In this document: piece after piece, positions 30,811 through 42,091 of the stretch | Layout: each line of letters begins with the position of its first letter | Position numbering within the stretch: position 1 is the first letter of the stretch | Assembly: GCA_963281255.1 (NCBI GenBank) | Contig: OY725492.1 | Location: 5,211,571-5,275,570 of the forward strand | Origin: Aphrocallistes beatrix | Taxonomy: Eukaryota; Porifera; Hexactinellida; Sceptrulophora; Aphrocallistidae | Length of the DNA: 64,000 bases | Direction: 5' to 3' | Made by a program: the position numbers and the translations under genes | The notes under the pieces: generated by a model | Database searches by the model: none | Seen by the model: only the letters and a program-made list of their open reading frames with translations | What the model was told of the DNA's origin: nothing

Positions 30811-33180
30811 ATAAAAGCTGAAAATGAATTTCTCTTTGTTAGACCCTCGGAAATCGGTCTATAGAGCTTTCTCTGTTTCCTTTGCAGTAATTTGACTTAG
30901 CTAAGTGTATTTTTTGAAACAATCTTGCAAACAATGATAGATCCAAGTAATTTAGTGGGAATAGCTAGTTTTGGTTTGCATAACCAGAGTCCGTGAAATC
31001 TTGCTTGGGTAGTAGGAGGACGTTTCCATAATATTGAAAATTGCAACATATTTTCGGTGATATTTTATCAGAGTTATTCATCGTACGAGCGCTAACGTTA
31101 GAATATTCAAAATTCAAAACAATTTTGTCTTGTCTGGACATAGCTCAGCTTCTCAAATAGAATGATACTATCGCGAGTGACCGGGAAAATTAAAATAATA
31201 TTTATTCATTTATTCATTTATGCATGCTCGTCGGTCGTTTAACATTCCAGAGGTTTTCACGTGCGCTTTGTGTTACCTCAGACATTGCCAGATGCTAAGT
31301 TGGTTAATTCATTGGATGGTTAGAATTATGAATTATTTACATTCATCATTGGTAATTTAGTCACGAGGATGCACAATCACATATTTACGAAGTCTCTAAA
31401 ATGTTAGAATGAAATTCCTGTAAACAACTACACAACAATTATCTACCTAGGCTACAGCCTGGGTATCTGTTGTGATATCGATGCCATCCTATTGCTAACG
31501 ACCGATGTTTCCTATTGAGCTAAACGCCAGTCAATCCTTCAAAGTTGTTTAGAAATCGATTTGAAACTTGAAATCTACTAAAGCGGTCAAAAAACTTAAT
31601 ATTCCCTGAAATAGGAGAGGAAAGAGAAGCAATTCTCTATTAATTATCTTGGTCCCATTCTCAGACGCTCAAATATCGATCTTTGGCCTTGGTACATATG
31701 AACTAACAATTCTTCAACATGTGCACTGAACAAGTGTGTGTTACAAGAGTTTTGGGAATTAATACTATTTTTGTAAGCTAGTCAACTTTCAACAGATTGA
31801 ATCAAAGACTCATATGTGTTTAGTGATTATAAAACATCACAAGTATACTAAAGTACTCTTGACAAGTGAAATTTGACTTTTCTCTGTCTGGTGGTCAACT
31901 AAAATGGATTTTTGAAAATTGAGCATCGTGCCGTGATCCTGTACACACATCTCGTGTTTCATAAACCGCAATTAAACAAGTTTCGAAGGGGACGCTGCAT
32001 TTGTTCGAATTTTTATGTTGTCACTTGTTCGACTCTGTTTCTAAAGGAGTTGTCACTTGTTCGACTTGTTCTTAAAGAGTTCAAGTGAATTTGTGCATTT
32101 TATTCCTCTTCCCTGTGGGGGGGTACAGTGACCTTTTCAGAAAGGAATGACCAAATGAGCGGAAAAGTAGGCATTTGATGTCGGAAACGTGATACAACTC
32201 CTTTAGAATCAGAGTCGAACAAGTGACAACATAAAAATTCGAACTCAACCATTCCTCACACAGTCCTGATTTGGCTCTAAGTGACTTTACTTGTTTGGAA
32301 AATTGAAATACCGCTTAAAGGAAACCCGATTTGAGGACGAGGAGTCCTTGAGAGCGGAGGTTGACATAAGTTAAACCCCTAGTCAGAAAAGGTTTATTAT
32401 TCTGGAACCCAGGTGTTAAAATCTAGATGGACTTAATGTGTCTAAGAAAAGGGGTATTATATACTAAATTAATGTTGCTGTATGTGTTCTATTATTGATA
32501 AAAGTATTTTGTTCTCAAAATTTTTCAGCTCACCATTGTATATACCAGGGTATTATACAGCCCTCCAGAGATACGCTCCTAATCTAAAATCCCTAAATTT
32601 TCATACGCCTAAATCTATAAATTGCATCATAAAATAGGGTAAATTGGGTATTATTCTGGATTTTCACGCTCCTAAAAACTTTGAGACTTAAAATCATACG
32701 CCTAAAGGAGCGTCTCGCGCTCCTAGATAATCAGATAATAGGTATATACGTGTAGGTAGTACAGTAGGTATTCTATAGGTATCATTTAATAATCCCTCCG
32801 TTGTCCCTACTGATAGATGAAAATAGTAGTGTGTATGTTCTGCTCCAAATAATGGGAATGTTCTTACTTGGTCCAGAATATATACAGTATTAATATCAGT
32901 TGTGTTATAAAGGGGATAAACATATGATTGGATTACTGGGATATGTACGTGAGCCTCTAAAGGTTGCGATTTACAACAAATCCAATCTTGGTATCAGGAG
33001 GACAACACCCTCATCTCCTCTCCCCTGGATCCACCACTGATGTGTCAAATTAAACCTAACAAATATTTTGGTATTTTCTGTTGCATATTTGCACAAGAGT
33101 AAAACTAATCAGCAAACGAAATTATAACGATTTATGATTTTTAAATATTCCAACCTAATTAGTAATTACTGCTTATCTGA
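30811..33180. other. Long gene-free spacer
   Basis: About 2.4 kb without a convincing ORF. Contains the foldback at 32005-32242 and, at about 32558-32735, repeated ACGCTCCTAA / GGAGCG blocks that may be a decayed MITE. The short tract TTATTCATTTATTCATTTA is at about 31204. Nothing else was recognised. Confidence 0.5.
32005..32242. repeat. Foldback repeat with 49-bp arms
   Basis: Left arm from 32005 (TCGAATTTTTATGTTGTCAC .. AAAGGAGTTGT) and right arm to 32242 (ACAACTCCTTTAGAATCAGA .. AAAAATTCGA) are nearly perfect inverted copies. The spacer holds a second partial copy of TTGTCACTTGTTCGACT and a short GTGGGGGGGTAC tract. Probably a MITE; no duplication was identified. Confidence 0.75.
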
Positions 33181-33340
33181 CACCATCCTATATAGCCAAT
33201 ACTAATTCCCTAGTTTTTATAACCGTTTCCATAGCAACCATTGACGTACGATGGTATTCTCGTATTACATATAATACAGATTGTGTCTTAGTTAAAGTAT
33301 AATATTTCTATTCAACAAAATAGTTCCAAAGTCATAAGCA
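33181..33340 (+). promoter_or_regulatory. Promoter of NHL-E
   Basis: AGCCAATACTAATTCC at about 33195, X-box GTTTCCATAGCAAC at 33225-33238, TGACGTAC at 33242-33249, TATA-like TACATATAATAC. The following GATGG differs from TATGG of the other copies. Confidence 0.75.
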
Positions 33341-34576
33341 ATGGCAACCAATATTCAAGATGTCGCACCTTACGACACAATGGCGCATTTCCATCGAATC
33401 GCCGCTCGAATCGAGCTCACTTTCAATGTCCTGATTGATCAGCTGATCGAGAGGAGGGACGCTCTCTGCCAACAAGTCACACAACTTCGAGATGACTTCC
33501 ACAGCAAAGAATCCGCTCGTATCGCAGCCATCGAAGAGTTGGATCAAGCTCAGCTGCAACTGAGACAATTGAGTAGGAGTAACATTAACCTCCCCACTCA
33601 CGAGCAAGCAGTACTCGTGTACCAACAGGCCAAGCAGCAGCTGTGTGTTCCCACCCCACTCCCCAACCTCTCCTTCTCCTGTCCCACCCTCTCTCTCCTT
33701 CAGTCCCAGATAGAGCAGTTCGGGGAGGTAGTCCAGCTGGAAACACCGCATTACTCTCAAAAGACACAACCCATCCTAACCGCTGGGATGAGAGGGAAAG
33801 GTGATAAACAGCTTAATGGTATGGGACTGTCTCTAGACGAAGTGAATGAGAAGGTGTATATAGCGGATTTTGGGAACTGTCGCGTACAGGTACTGTCCTT
33901 CCAAGGAGAATTCCTGTCTCACTTTGGAGAGGAAGTACTATTCAGTCCTTGGGGAATATCAGTCAGTGATGATCACATCTTCCTTACAGACTGGGATTAT
34001 CACACGCTATTCCAGTTCTGTAAGAACAGCCACCAACTACTCAACAGAGCTGGTGGTTGGGGGAGTAATGAAGGACAGTTGTCTTGTCCACTGGGATTAA
34101 GTGTGGACTGGAATGGAGACGTGTTTGTAGCTGACCAATCGAACAACAGAGTTTCCGTGTTCTCTAACCTCCTACACTACAAGCATACTATCGGACAAGG
34201 ATCGCTAATTGCCCCTCAAGACGTGAAAATAACGACAGATAAAGTGGTGGTACTAGACAGTAGTCCTAACTGCATCCACTTCTTCTCCAGAAGTGGAGAC
34301 CTCCTTACCTCCTGCGTGTCTCAGGGAGAAGGACAGGAATGTTTTGTATATGAACCTTGTTTTTTCTGTCTGGACTGTGAGCAGAATATCCTCGTTAGTG
34401 ACTGCTTACACCATGTCGTCAAGATATTCTCAAACTCGGGGGAGCTACTTCACACCATTGGAAGGGAAGGGAACGGAAAAGGAGAATTCATTAATCCATA
34501 TGGTATTGCCATTTCTAAATCTGGCATTTTGTTTGTATTGTCCTATAATCATATTTATTCTTTGCAATTGTTTTAA
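33341..34576 (+). CDS. NHL beta-propeller protein, family member E
   Basis: Intronless, 411 residues. Variable residues: M in NGMGL, FG and C in IADFGNCR, F before SPWG, WDY in LTDWDYH, W in AGGWGS, C in QLSCPLG, IA in SLIAPQD, S in VLDSSPN, CL in VSDCLHH, Y in VLSYNHI. AATAAA at 34632-34637 lies 56 bp past the stop. This is the last plus-strand copy. Unlike A, C and D, its 3' flank is unrelated to the shared module, so the duplication unit differs. The cellular function is not known. Confidence 0.88.
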   Translation: MATNIQDVAPYDTMAHFHRIAARIELTFNVLIDQLIERRDALCQQVTQLRDDFHSKESARIAAIEELDQAQLQLRQLSRSNINLPTHEQAVLVYQQAKQQLCVPTPLPNLSFSCPTLSLLQSQIEQFGEVVQLETPHYSQKTQPILTAGMRGKGDKQLNGMGLSLDEVNEKVYIADFGNCRVQVLSFQGEFLSHFGEEVLFSPWGISVSDDHIFLTDWDYHTLFQFCKNSHQLLNRAGGWGSNEGQLSCPLGLSVDWNGDVFVADQSNNRVSVFSNLLHYKHTIGQGSLIAPQDVKITTDKVVVLDSSPNCIHFFSRSGDLLTSCVSQGEGQECFVYEPCFFCLDCEQNILVSDCLHHVVKIFSNSGELLHTIGREGNGKGEFINPYGIAISKSGILFVLSYNHIYSLQLF

Positions 34577-34945
34577 ATATTTTTCCTATTTCTGTGTAGA
34601 TTATTTTGGGATGTTGTTAGTACCCTTTAGTAATAAAACTATTTTTTAACAATTTGAGTTAGAATTTTGATTGTTTCACCAGATTACGAACATTCTGATA
34701 CACTGCTAATGTGTCGTAGTGTAATTCTTCTGATCCTTTTCATCCAATGAATTGCAATTGTGTTATAAAATTGAGAATCTCAATGCTGATGGAAGAGTTC
34801 TAAATTTAGACTTTCAACTCATATTTGTTTGTGTGTTATTCCTTAGCAGATTTATATACTGAACTATAAGTGTAACATTTGGGATGTTTATAAATAGATA
34901 TCTTTTCTAATATTAGCCAATCAGTGTAGTGCGTGAGACAACTCA

Positions 34946-35830
34946 ATGGATTGGTCTACAGATCAGCTGATATACTATCTGCAGAACCCTCTCCACATAG
35001 CCTACGACACCCGCCACTTCTACGCTGCCAGCCTGCCACTTGGCGATCCCCGCGTAGCTAACTGGCTCCTCATGAGCTCCATCATGCCCACTGTCTGTGC
35101 CATCGGGGCTTACCTCAGTCTAGTCACCATCTCGAATGCCATTTCACACCTCCTGCCTAAATTCGAGTTGTTGAGTGCAATGCGTTTCTACAACGTTAGT
35201 TTGGTGCTCATATGTGCATATACACTGTATGAGCTGCTGGTGAGCTCGCATCTGATTGGCCAGGATCTGTGGTGTTCTCCTCCTATTTATAGTACGGATG
35301 AACCTGCCATTCGATACGCTCGTGCGATTTGGCTCTACTACTTCTCTAAGTTGATTGAGTTTACTGACACTACATTCTTTGTGTTGCGAGGGAAATTCAA
35401 CCAGGTGACTTTCCTACACGTCTACCACCATGCCACCATGCCACTGATATGGTGGATAGCTGTGAAGTGGCACGCAGGTGGCATCACGCACATTGGTCCC
35501 ATTTTAAACAGTATAATCCACGTGCTCATGTACTCCTATTACTTCCTGTCCTCTTACGGAGATCGGTTTAAGAGATATTTATGGTGGAAGCGTTACCTCA
35601 CTGTTCTCCAGCTGATTCAGTTCCATATGGTGCTGTTTCACACCTTATATGCTCTCACATTCTCAGACTGTGGTTACTCCCGTGGCGTATTGGTATGTCA
35701 GACCATATACTTGCTGTCTCTGATCGCTTTCTTCCTTAATTTCTATTTTAAGAACTATACTAAAGATAGAACTCTTCGCAAGAGGATAGCGCCGATCAGT
35801 AACGGAGCTGTGAAGCTAGAACTCACCTAG
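34946..35830 (+). CDS. Very-long-chain fatty acid elongase (ELO family)
   Basis: Intronless, 294 residues, the usual ELOVL length. Several hydrophobic helices are visible. The signature KLIEFTDTTFF (KxxExxDT) is followed by the histidine box HVYHH at about residues 158-162, then MYSYYFLSS and LQLIQFHMV. These are the conserved boxes of ELO condensing enzymes. Such proteins catalyse the condensation of malonyl-CoA with acyl-CoA in the endoplasmic reticulum membrane, the first step of chain elongation. Substrate class cannot be assigned with certainty; the FLSSYG and QFHM context suggests an ELOVL2/5- or ELOVL4/7-like enzyme. The basic tail after the last helix (KNYTKDRTLRKRIAP) lacks a clear KKxx signal. 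A dead fragment of this gene lies at 29622. Confidence 0.9.
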   Translation: MDWSTDQLIYYLQNPLHIAYDTRHFYAASLPLGDPRVANWLLMSSIMPTVCAIGAYLSLVTISNAISHLLPKFELLSAMRFYNVSLVLICAYTLYELLVSSHLIGQDLWCSPPIYSTDEPAIRYARAIWLYYFSKLIEFTDTTFFVLRGKFNQVTFLHVYHHATMPLIWWIAVKWHAGGITHIGPILNSIIHVLMYSYYFLSSYGDRFKRYLWWKRYLTVLQLIQFHMVLFHTLYALTFSDCGYSRGVLVCQTIYLLSLIAFFLNFYFKNYTKDRTLRKRIAPISNGAVKLELT

Positions 35831-36026
35831 TAGTCACTTAGTTACCGAATCTCCTATTTGGAATTTTATAATTTTATTTTCTTATTTTTATTATCGTGTT
35901 TACTATTTCTATTAATTATTTCGAATTGAAGTGTGCTCGTAATTATACTACAGCGAACTCTATAATTAACTTAAATATACCTGAAATGTATTAATGAATC
36001 TTCTCATTGAGATTCATAGCTACAAT

Positions 36027-36522
36027 TAGAGATGCACCGGATAGGAAAATTACCTATCCGCCCGGATAAGATATCCGGCCTCCAATTATCCGGTTATCCG
36101 GCCTGATCCCGGATATTATTGTTAATGAACAAGGCATAGATGAATATGGAATGTGGTGTTGGTGGAAAGAAAATGCTTTGTCATATCCAAACTTAGTTGG
36201 GGTTGCGATTAAATATTTAGGCACTCCACCTAGTTCAGTTTATAGTGAAATATTATTTAGTAGTGCTGGAATTGTATTTGAAGAAAAGCGTAACAAATTG
36301 TTACGAGAAAAGGGAGAATGTCTTCTCTTTATCCAGAAAAATTTAGGATTTTTAGATTTTCATTATTAGTCTCTCGATAAGTTTGTTATAGCACAGTGTA
36401 TAATTTGAGTTTGTTACTGTAGTATTTCATCAATTCATGAATTTTGTCAATGTATTAATATCCGGTAAATCAACGAAAATGGCCGGATACCGGATATAAA
36501 CCGGATATCCGGTGCATCTCTA
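36027..36522 (+). mobile_element. hAT element remnant, with transposase C-terminus
   Basis: 496 bp, starting TAGAGATGCACCGGATA and ending TATCCGGTGCATCTCTA. It is flanked by a perfect 8-bp duplication GCTACAAT (36019-36026 and 36523-36530). Inside, 36151-36369 encodes the hAT dimerisation motif: WWKENALSYPNLVGVAIKYL, PPSSVYSEILFSSAG, KRNKLL. The ends are full of CCGGATA repeats. It is an internally deleted hAT copy that keeps only the 3' end of the transposase. Confidence 0.9.
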
Positions 36523-36548
36523 GCTACAATTAAATTGATGTATTTTTG

Positions 36549-36720
36549 CTTATAACGTTCGTACGTCTGTTGCTTCTGGAAATTTTATCGGACCAAATTG
36601 CACCAACTTTAGAACATAAATTACTCATACGGTGGATATTTGAACCTGTTACAAATTCTACAGAATCTTCACACCCTTTACAGAAGGTGTTAAAATGTAT
36701 GAGCCATTCAGAATGCAGAC
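36549..36720. repeat. Dispersed repeat, also at 38490-38660
   Basis: The two segments share CTTCTGGAAATTTTATCGGA / CTCCTGGAAATTCGATTGGA, then CATAAATT.., GGTGGATATTTGAACCTG, TTCACACC.. and AAGGTGT.AA.ATGTAT. The similarity is roughly 75% by eye. The family is unknown. One copy lies beside a hAT remnant and the other in the first PARG intron. Confidence 0.65.
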
Positions 36721-36726
36721 ACATTG

Positions 36727-36943
36727 CATACTTGCCAACTTGAGCTATGATTAAAGCGGGACGCAGCGTTAAATTTCGCGGGACATGGCGGGACGCAATA
36801 AAAAAGTATTATACATAGAGTGAAATAAAGCGGGGCGTAATAGGGAAATTTCTCGTAAAAGCGGGACACTCGAGAAAATTAGCTCAACAGAAGAGTGAAA
36901 AAAGCGGGACGTCCCGCCAAAAACGGGACAGTTGACAAGTATG
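36727..36943. mobile_element. MITE with CATACTTGCCAAC ends
   Basis: 217 bp. It begins CATACTTGCCAACT and ends AGTTGACAAGTATG, and is flanked by ACATTG (36721-36726 and 36944-36949). The interior is a set of GCGGGACG / CGTCCCGC blocks. The insertion at 11563 has weakly similar ends. Confidence 0.75.
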
Positions 36944-37477
36944 ACATTGTGTCTCGATATTTTTCTCTGATTGAGCAGAGTTCCAACCAATCATAGTTTA
37001 GCATAGCTTCTATGTATAGAAACAAGTCAGCTCCTCTGGAGATTCCCATTGAAAGCAATTGTCTCAATAGTCGACTTAGTGACGGAGCTGTTAGACTAGA
37101 TTCTAGAATATTCTATTGTATTAGGCTTCCATAGTACAACCTAGTGATGTAAACAGATCTTAGGAATTCACCTCTACATTATCTTTGTTATTGTATTACA
37201 ATCTTTGACATTATTACATAGGCTGTATGAGTTATCTAGGATTTTCCATTCCGACACTTTTTTGAAGGTGTTAGAGGTTTTATGGCATCCAAACATGGTT
37301 ATTTCTAATTCCAGGGGGTGATGGCAACCCAGTACCAAAATCGAATCACACTGCAAGCACCTTGCCTCCTCAGACGAAACCAAGTTACCTAGATAAATCC
37401 CTGGTTGACTTAATATGTATGTTTTGAGACTTTGAAAAACTAGAATTCCGATCAGCTGTTTCAGTTGTTGAGTAGCC

Positions 37478-40308
37478 ATGGCGAGTGCCAATCCGAAAGG
37501 CGGGAAATCTAAAGGGAAGGGGAAGCCACATGTGGCAGGAACATTCGCAGATGTGCAGCATAAAGGAGCGCCACATAAATTGGCGCCTACAGATGACGCA
37601 GAGTTCCTTGCTATCCTCAAGGCGCGGGATAGACCCAAACTGCTCCACTTTTCCGCCACCTATTTCTACAGCCCAGACTTGTGGCTGAGTGTGTGGCATA
37701 AGGTGTTAGCCAAATCTGATTTCGCCACTATTAAATCACTGAGGATATTCGTCCAATACAATACCATTCATATGTGCAGTAGTGGCGCGTACTTCCTGCC
37801 AGAAGGTGTTAAAGTGTCGCTTCCAAAGGACACAATTGCCCAATCAGTTCGAGGCACATGTACTTACGAAAGCGCGCCTAAAATTGTGCCACCTGGGCCA
37901 TTTGACACAGAGTGGCACGTGGTTCAAGAGGATTGCTTGATGGCAGCAGTGAGTCTATATGAGAAGGGATTGAACCCAGCTGTCCTGGTTCTGGCCTCCT
38001 CGAACAACCCAGGTGGTGGGTACATGAATGGCGCAGGCGCACAGGAAGAGAATCTGTGTCGCAGATCCACTCTCTGGCAGTGTCTCATGGACCCATTTAG
38101 TGTCGATATGGAGCGGAAATGGAGTTACCCCATCCCTCAGTTTGGAGGAATATACTCACCTAAGGTATCTCATGTAGACACAATAATTAAACTGGGGCGA
38201 CTTTGGCCCTAAGAGGTTGCTTTGTCCCACAATAGCAATTTTGATAAAATATACTCAAACTTATGAATCAATGTAATCACATTGCTAATATGTTGAATGA
38301 AACTTTCAATATATCCAAATGTATTAAAACTGCAATATTTCAAAGTTTGAGTATATTTTATTAAAATTGCTACTGTGGGACAAAGCAACCTCTTAGGGCC
38401 AAAGTCGCCCCAGTTTACGGTACTCCTTAGTATTACATACGACATTTTTAGTTCAGCTCCTAGTATAGGAGATGTCTTATGTCATGATTGGCGTGCGACG
38501 TCCGTCTGCTCGCTCCTGGAAATTCGATTGGATCAAATTGTACCAAATTTGGACCATAAATTCCTTATTTGGTGGAGATTTGAACCTGGGTGCAAATTCT
38601 GAAATATTTTCACACCATTTTACAAAGGTGTCAAGATGTATTAGCCAATCAGAATACAGGGATTGAACATTACAAATGGCTTTCATTTTATTTACGAATA
38701 GGGATTATACCTAACTCAAAGAATATAAATAAATCACAATGACTCCCTAAACTTGAAATCTGGTTGGTTGATATGAAGAAAATTGTTTTCTTCCTGGAGC
38801 TGCACTATCAGTCTGTCGACTGACATGTTTTATAATTTTGTACTATTGAACCAGTGCTATTTAACAGTGTTTCTAGAACGGTTAAATATGCTTGTGATGA
38901 CTCGGCCATTAATGCGAACGAAATTACCATGGACATGCTTAGGACCTAACTAAGAAGCTGATTGGGGAATTCCTTTGTATTTGTTCCCAGCGGTAATTCA
39001 ATATAAATATTCTTATTACGTCGTCTAGGGTTACTAAATAGTAGAGTAGGAATGTGGATAATTTTGGCTTTTTATTGATGTTAATTAATAATAAGATAAT
39101 TCATTTTCTCTTTTAGTGCTGAATACAAATATGTATTATTCTTGAAACTAAATTTAGATCTCAATATCTATCCAAGTTCCTATTTCAGAAGTGTGATCTA
39201 TTCTTAGGTGCTGGTGTTCCGCGGCAGTGAGAAGGAGGGGTACCCATTCCTGGCTGCACCAATCAAATTAGGTTTCATAAACTCAGCTGCATACCACGAA
39301 CCTCCCGTGGAGAGAGGGAAAGGTGTCGAGTGGCGCCTGAGTGGCAGAATTATCGGAGACTACCTCAAGAAGATGCGGGCTATATTTAGCATAGGTAGGA
39401 TAAGACCTAAAATTAGAGTGAGAGCGAGAGTGAGCATTTTGGAGAATGATATGTATAAGAACTTAGTGAAAAGGAGCATTTTAGGTTTGGAATAGTGTCC
39501 AATTGAGTGTAAAAGTGGCGTTTTTATTCGTGAGGGGGTACTGTGTGGCATTTTAGGTCTTATTTATATTTCGTATTTTTTATATCTTATTCCCTGGTTT
39601 GAATTGTCTTATTCCGGCGACTCATAGATAAGTCTCAACACTTTGCGAATACCTTCAGTTAATTGACAAATTCCACTGACATAATTTTAATTCCTTTCAA
39701 TGGTGTCGAAGGTTAGAGATTCTCTCTCATAGACCTGTCATAAAACATTCCATATTAATTATTAGTGTTACTCAGGCCTGTCCAACATAACTTTAAGCCT
39801 ATTCTGATGTTAAGGAATCTGTATCTACAGGGAATTCGCTTATTAGCAACTCCCTTATTACTCTATTAGCAACCAATCTTCAGGTCCCAGGTTAAGATTT
39901 TGTATTAATTATGTTCCCTTATTAGCAACTTCGCGTTAGCATCCATTTTATGAGAAGAACTCGAGTTGCTAATAAGCGAATTCCACTGATCTTTGTTATT
40001 AGGGAAGAAAACTTAAAATCTTTTTTAAGATTTATGAACCAATCAATCTGCATTTAAACCATCTAACACCTATAGCATTAGAACGAGGACACGATTCGAT
40101 TGTTCTGTCGGCTTACGGGTGTGGCGCGTACAGAAACCCTCCGCGACACATGGCAGAGCTGTTCTATGAGGTGTTGATGGATCCTTTGTTCAGGAATTCA
40201 TTCAAAGTTGTCTGCTTTGCCATCCTCGACGATCACAACGCCCACAAAGGACACAATCCTGAGGGAAATTTCAAACCATTTAAGGACACATTTGAAAAAA
40301 TGAAATAG
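37478..40308 (+). CDS. PARG-like poly(ADP-ribose) glycohydrolase, microbial-type (DUF2263)
   Basis: Three exons: 37478..38164, 39208..39394 and 40076..40308, 368 residues in total. Junctions: AAG/GTATCT with TTCTTAG/GTG (phase 0), and ATAG/GTAGGA with CTATAG/CA (phase 1). Together they restore the family motifs FGGIYSPKVLVFR and ALERGHDSIVLSAYGCGAYR. The catalytic signature NPGGGYMNGAGAQEENLCRR lies at about residues 176-195 (GGG..QEE, where the second Glu is the catalytic acid in known PARGs), and the end keeps FAILDDHN. A basic Gly/Lys-rich N-terminus (GGKSKGKGK) could be a localisation signal. PARGs hydrolyse ADP-ribose chains. Both introns carry MITEs. The ATG at 37478 is the first in frame. 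Confidence 0.88.
38190..38415. mobile_element. Tc1/mariner-type MITE, near-perfect palindrome
   Basis: 226 bp in PARG intron 1. About 70-bp arms start AACTGGGGCGACTTTGGCCC and run through AGAGGTTGCTTTGTCCCACA to ATATACTCAAAC, almost perfectly repeated in inverse. It is flanked by TA on both sides (38188-38189 and 38416-38417). Non-coding; the transcript could form a long hairpin. Confidence 0.88.
39828..39988. mobile_element. pogo-like MITE in PARG intron 2
   Basis: Starts CAGGGAATTCGCTTATTAGC and ends GCTAATAAGCGAATTCCACTG, with inner copies of TTATTAGCAAC. TA precedes the left end; the right flank is AT. 161 bp, non-coding. Confidence 0.75.
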
Positions 40309-40991
40309 TAATTTCACACTTCTATTTATAGAATGTTGTATAGTATGTTGGGTTGTTTGTATATTTTAATCAAAATTTATTATTTTCATTTGTTTCAGAG
40401 AGTTCTCTCTAAGGGGCTAAGGAGTGGATCGACGCTTCTGCTGATTGATTTGTCGATAAATTGACGTCCGACATCTCATAGCACTCTATTATCACTTCGT
40501 CATTAATTCCAAAGTGCCACTCTGGTTTCCAACGTGTGAGTTTACAATATAAGCAAGATTCCAGAAAACTTAACTCAGTTTTCTAGACACCTTCAATAAA
40601 TATTCTCACAATTTGATTAGTTTAATTGAAAGCAATGGTTACAAATATCAAATTGTATGTTGCATTGATTTGAAATGTTGTCATACTCATCTGTATTAGT
40701 GAAAGGAGCATGCATTGCATTTTCTTTTTTGATTCGTATTATCAGCCATGATTGATTAGATTAATTATCTAAACTTGACTTTAAACTTTCAAACTCCTCG
40801 AATTTATCGTTTCATTATTTCTGAATGTTTTAATGATGCAAATATTTGGGTCATACAACTTAGCAACCGTTGGAGCAACCACTAGGCTATCTACTAAAAG
40901 TATTTAAATATGAAAAAAACACATCTAAAAGTAAACAAACACAACACACGATCTATAAATATCTGAGGTTTCTAAGAATAGCTACACCTAT
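40309..40991. other. Intergenic between PARG and the TRAF-like cluster
   Basis: No ORF or repeat recognised, except that 40870-40991 (CTATAAATATCTGAGGTTTC) is the 3' flank shared by the three TRAF-like genes. A related stretch (CAATAAATATTCTCACAATT) recurs at about 42420. Confidence 0.5.
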
Positions 40992-41966
40992 CTAATCGGA
41001 TTTGCACAGTATCTGAATATCCATGGTTTGGTGGTGGTAGTATTTCTTGTGGAGCAGAATGCCAGCTGGGATGTTAGTGAGCTTGAAGCCTTGTCCTGAT
41101 GTAACAGTGACCTTCCCCACCGCTACCTTCCAGGGTATCTCTGCGTTTTCATTATTCACTATAACCACTTCCCATGTTCCAGGGAGAACTGGTTGTGCCA
41201 CTTGTTGAGGTTGTTGTTGTTGTTGTTGTTGCTGCAGTACTAAGTTGAAATTAACAGCAACGTTGTTAGTTACACTAAGAGAGACTGTATCACCACCTTC
41301 AAAGGAAAGTTGAGGATATGCAATGCCAAACGAATCGATAAAGAACTGAGGTCCAGTGAGAAGGTTACCACTCCACCCAGGAAGTCCAGTATTTTGATGT
41401 GCATAGCCTTGTTGCATTCGATTGTATGGATTGTACTGTGCCTGTGCCTGACCTTTTAATTCCTGTAGTTTTTTCTTGATCGCATCTTTCTCAGCTAACT
41501 TCCAAACAATCCCGCTTAGTTTTAGATATTTCATTCCCTGAGTCAAGGTGTGAACTTCTAATTGTAACTGCTCGATCATTTCCGCCTGTTGTTCCACCTT
41601 TCCAGCCAGGAACAAACTCATCAACTCTGTGTGCCACTCTTTTGACACCTCTCTATGTCGCGCATTGTCCAGCCTCTTCATTACCACTTCACAGCCGTAC
41701 TGCAAGTAGGGACATGGCACGATTAGGTGGGCACACTGGTCCAGATGCTGCGACACATCTGCCACTGTTCCATCCCACTCACAGCCTCTCTGAGTGAGTG
41801 GACACTTGCAATTGAGCTGTGCCACCATCTCTCTCACTGCGCCCACTGGCTGTGCCACTTCGTCCCCGGCACAGGTGGCACACACCATTGCCATGCCACC
41901 ACTCACACTACAAGCGTCCCTCATGATGCCCGCACACCTCTTGCACACGATCAGCTGACTCTCCAT
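40992..41966 (-). CDS. TRAF-type zinc-finger protein, copy 1 (5' frameshift)
   Basis: 324 residues from the ATG MESQLIVC at 41966. Copies 2 and 3 start 42 codons earlier. In this copy the same ATG exists at 42091, but one C is missing from a homopolymer at about 42004-42007 (four C, not five), which shifts the frame. The protein either starts at 41966 or the copy is dying. Present features: CKRC..CATC pairs (a degenerate RING-like cluster), a TRAF zinc-finger stretch (CPLTQRGCEWDG .. HLDQCAHLIVPC .. GCEVVMKRLDNARH), a coiled-coil (AEMIEQLQLEVHTL), a short Gln tract, and the conserved C-terminal domain (PGTWEVVIVNNENAEIPW .. HHQTMDIQILCKSD). There is no MATH domain motif. Confidence 0.75.
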   Translation of the reverse strand: MESQLIVCKRCAGIMRDACSVSGGMAMVCATCAGDEVAQPVGAVREMVAQLNCKCPLTQRGCEWDGTVADVSQHLDQCAHLIVPCPYLQYGCEVVMKRLDNARHREVSKEWHTELMSLFLAGKVEQQAEMIEQLQLEVHTLTQGMKYLKLSGIVWKLAEKDAIKKKLQELKGQAQAQYNPYNRMQQGYAHQNTGLPGWSGNLLTGPQFFIDSFGIAYPQLSFEGGDTVSLSVTNNVAVNFNLVLQQQQQQQQPQQVAQPVLPGTWEVVIVNNENAEIPWKVAVGKVTVTSGQGFKLTNIPAGILLHKKYYHHQTMDIQILCKSD

Positions 41967-42091
41967 GAGAGACAGCGTTTGTGAGGTGAAATCGTGTCTG
42001 TAGCCCCGTAGTGTGCCACTCCGCCATCTGACGACACTATGTACATTAGCTCGTTCTTATCGTCTGCTCGTAACTCATTCTTCCCAGCCAT

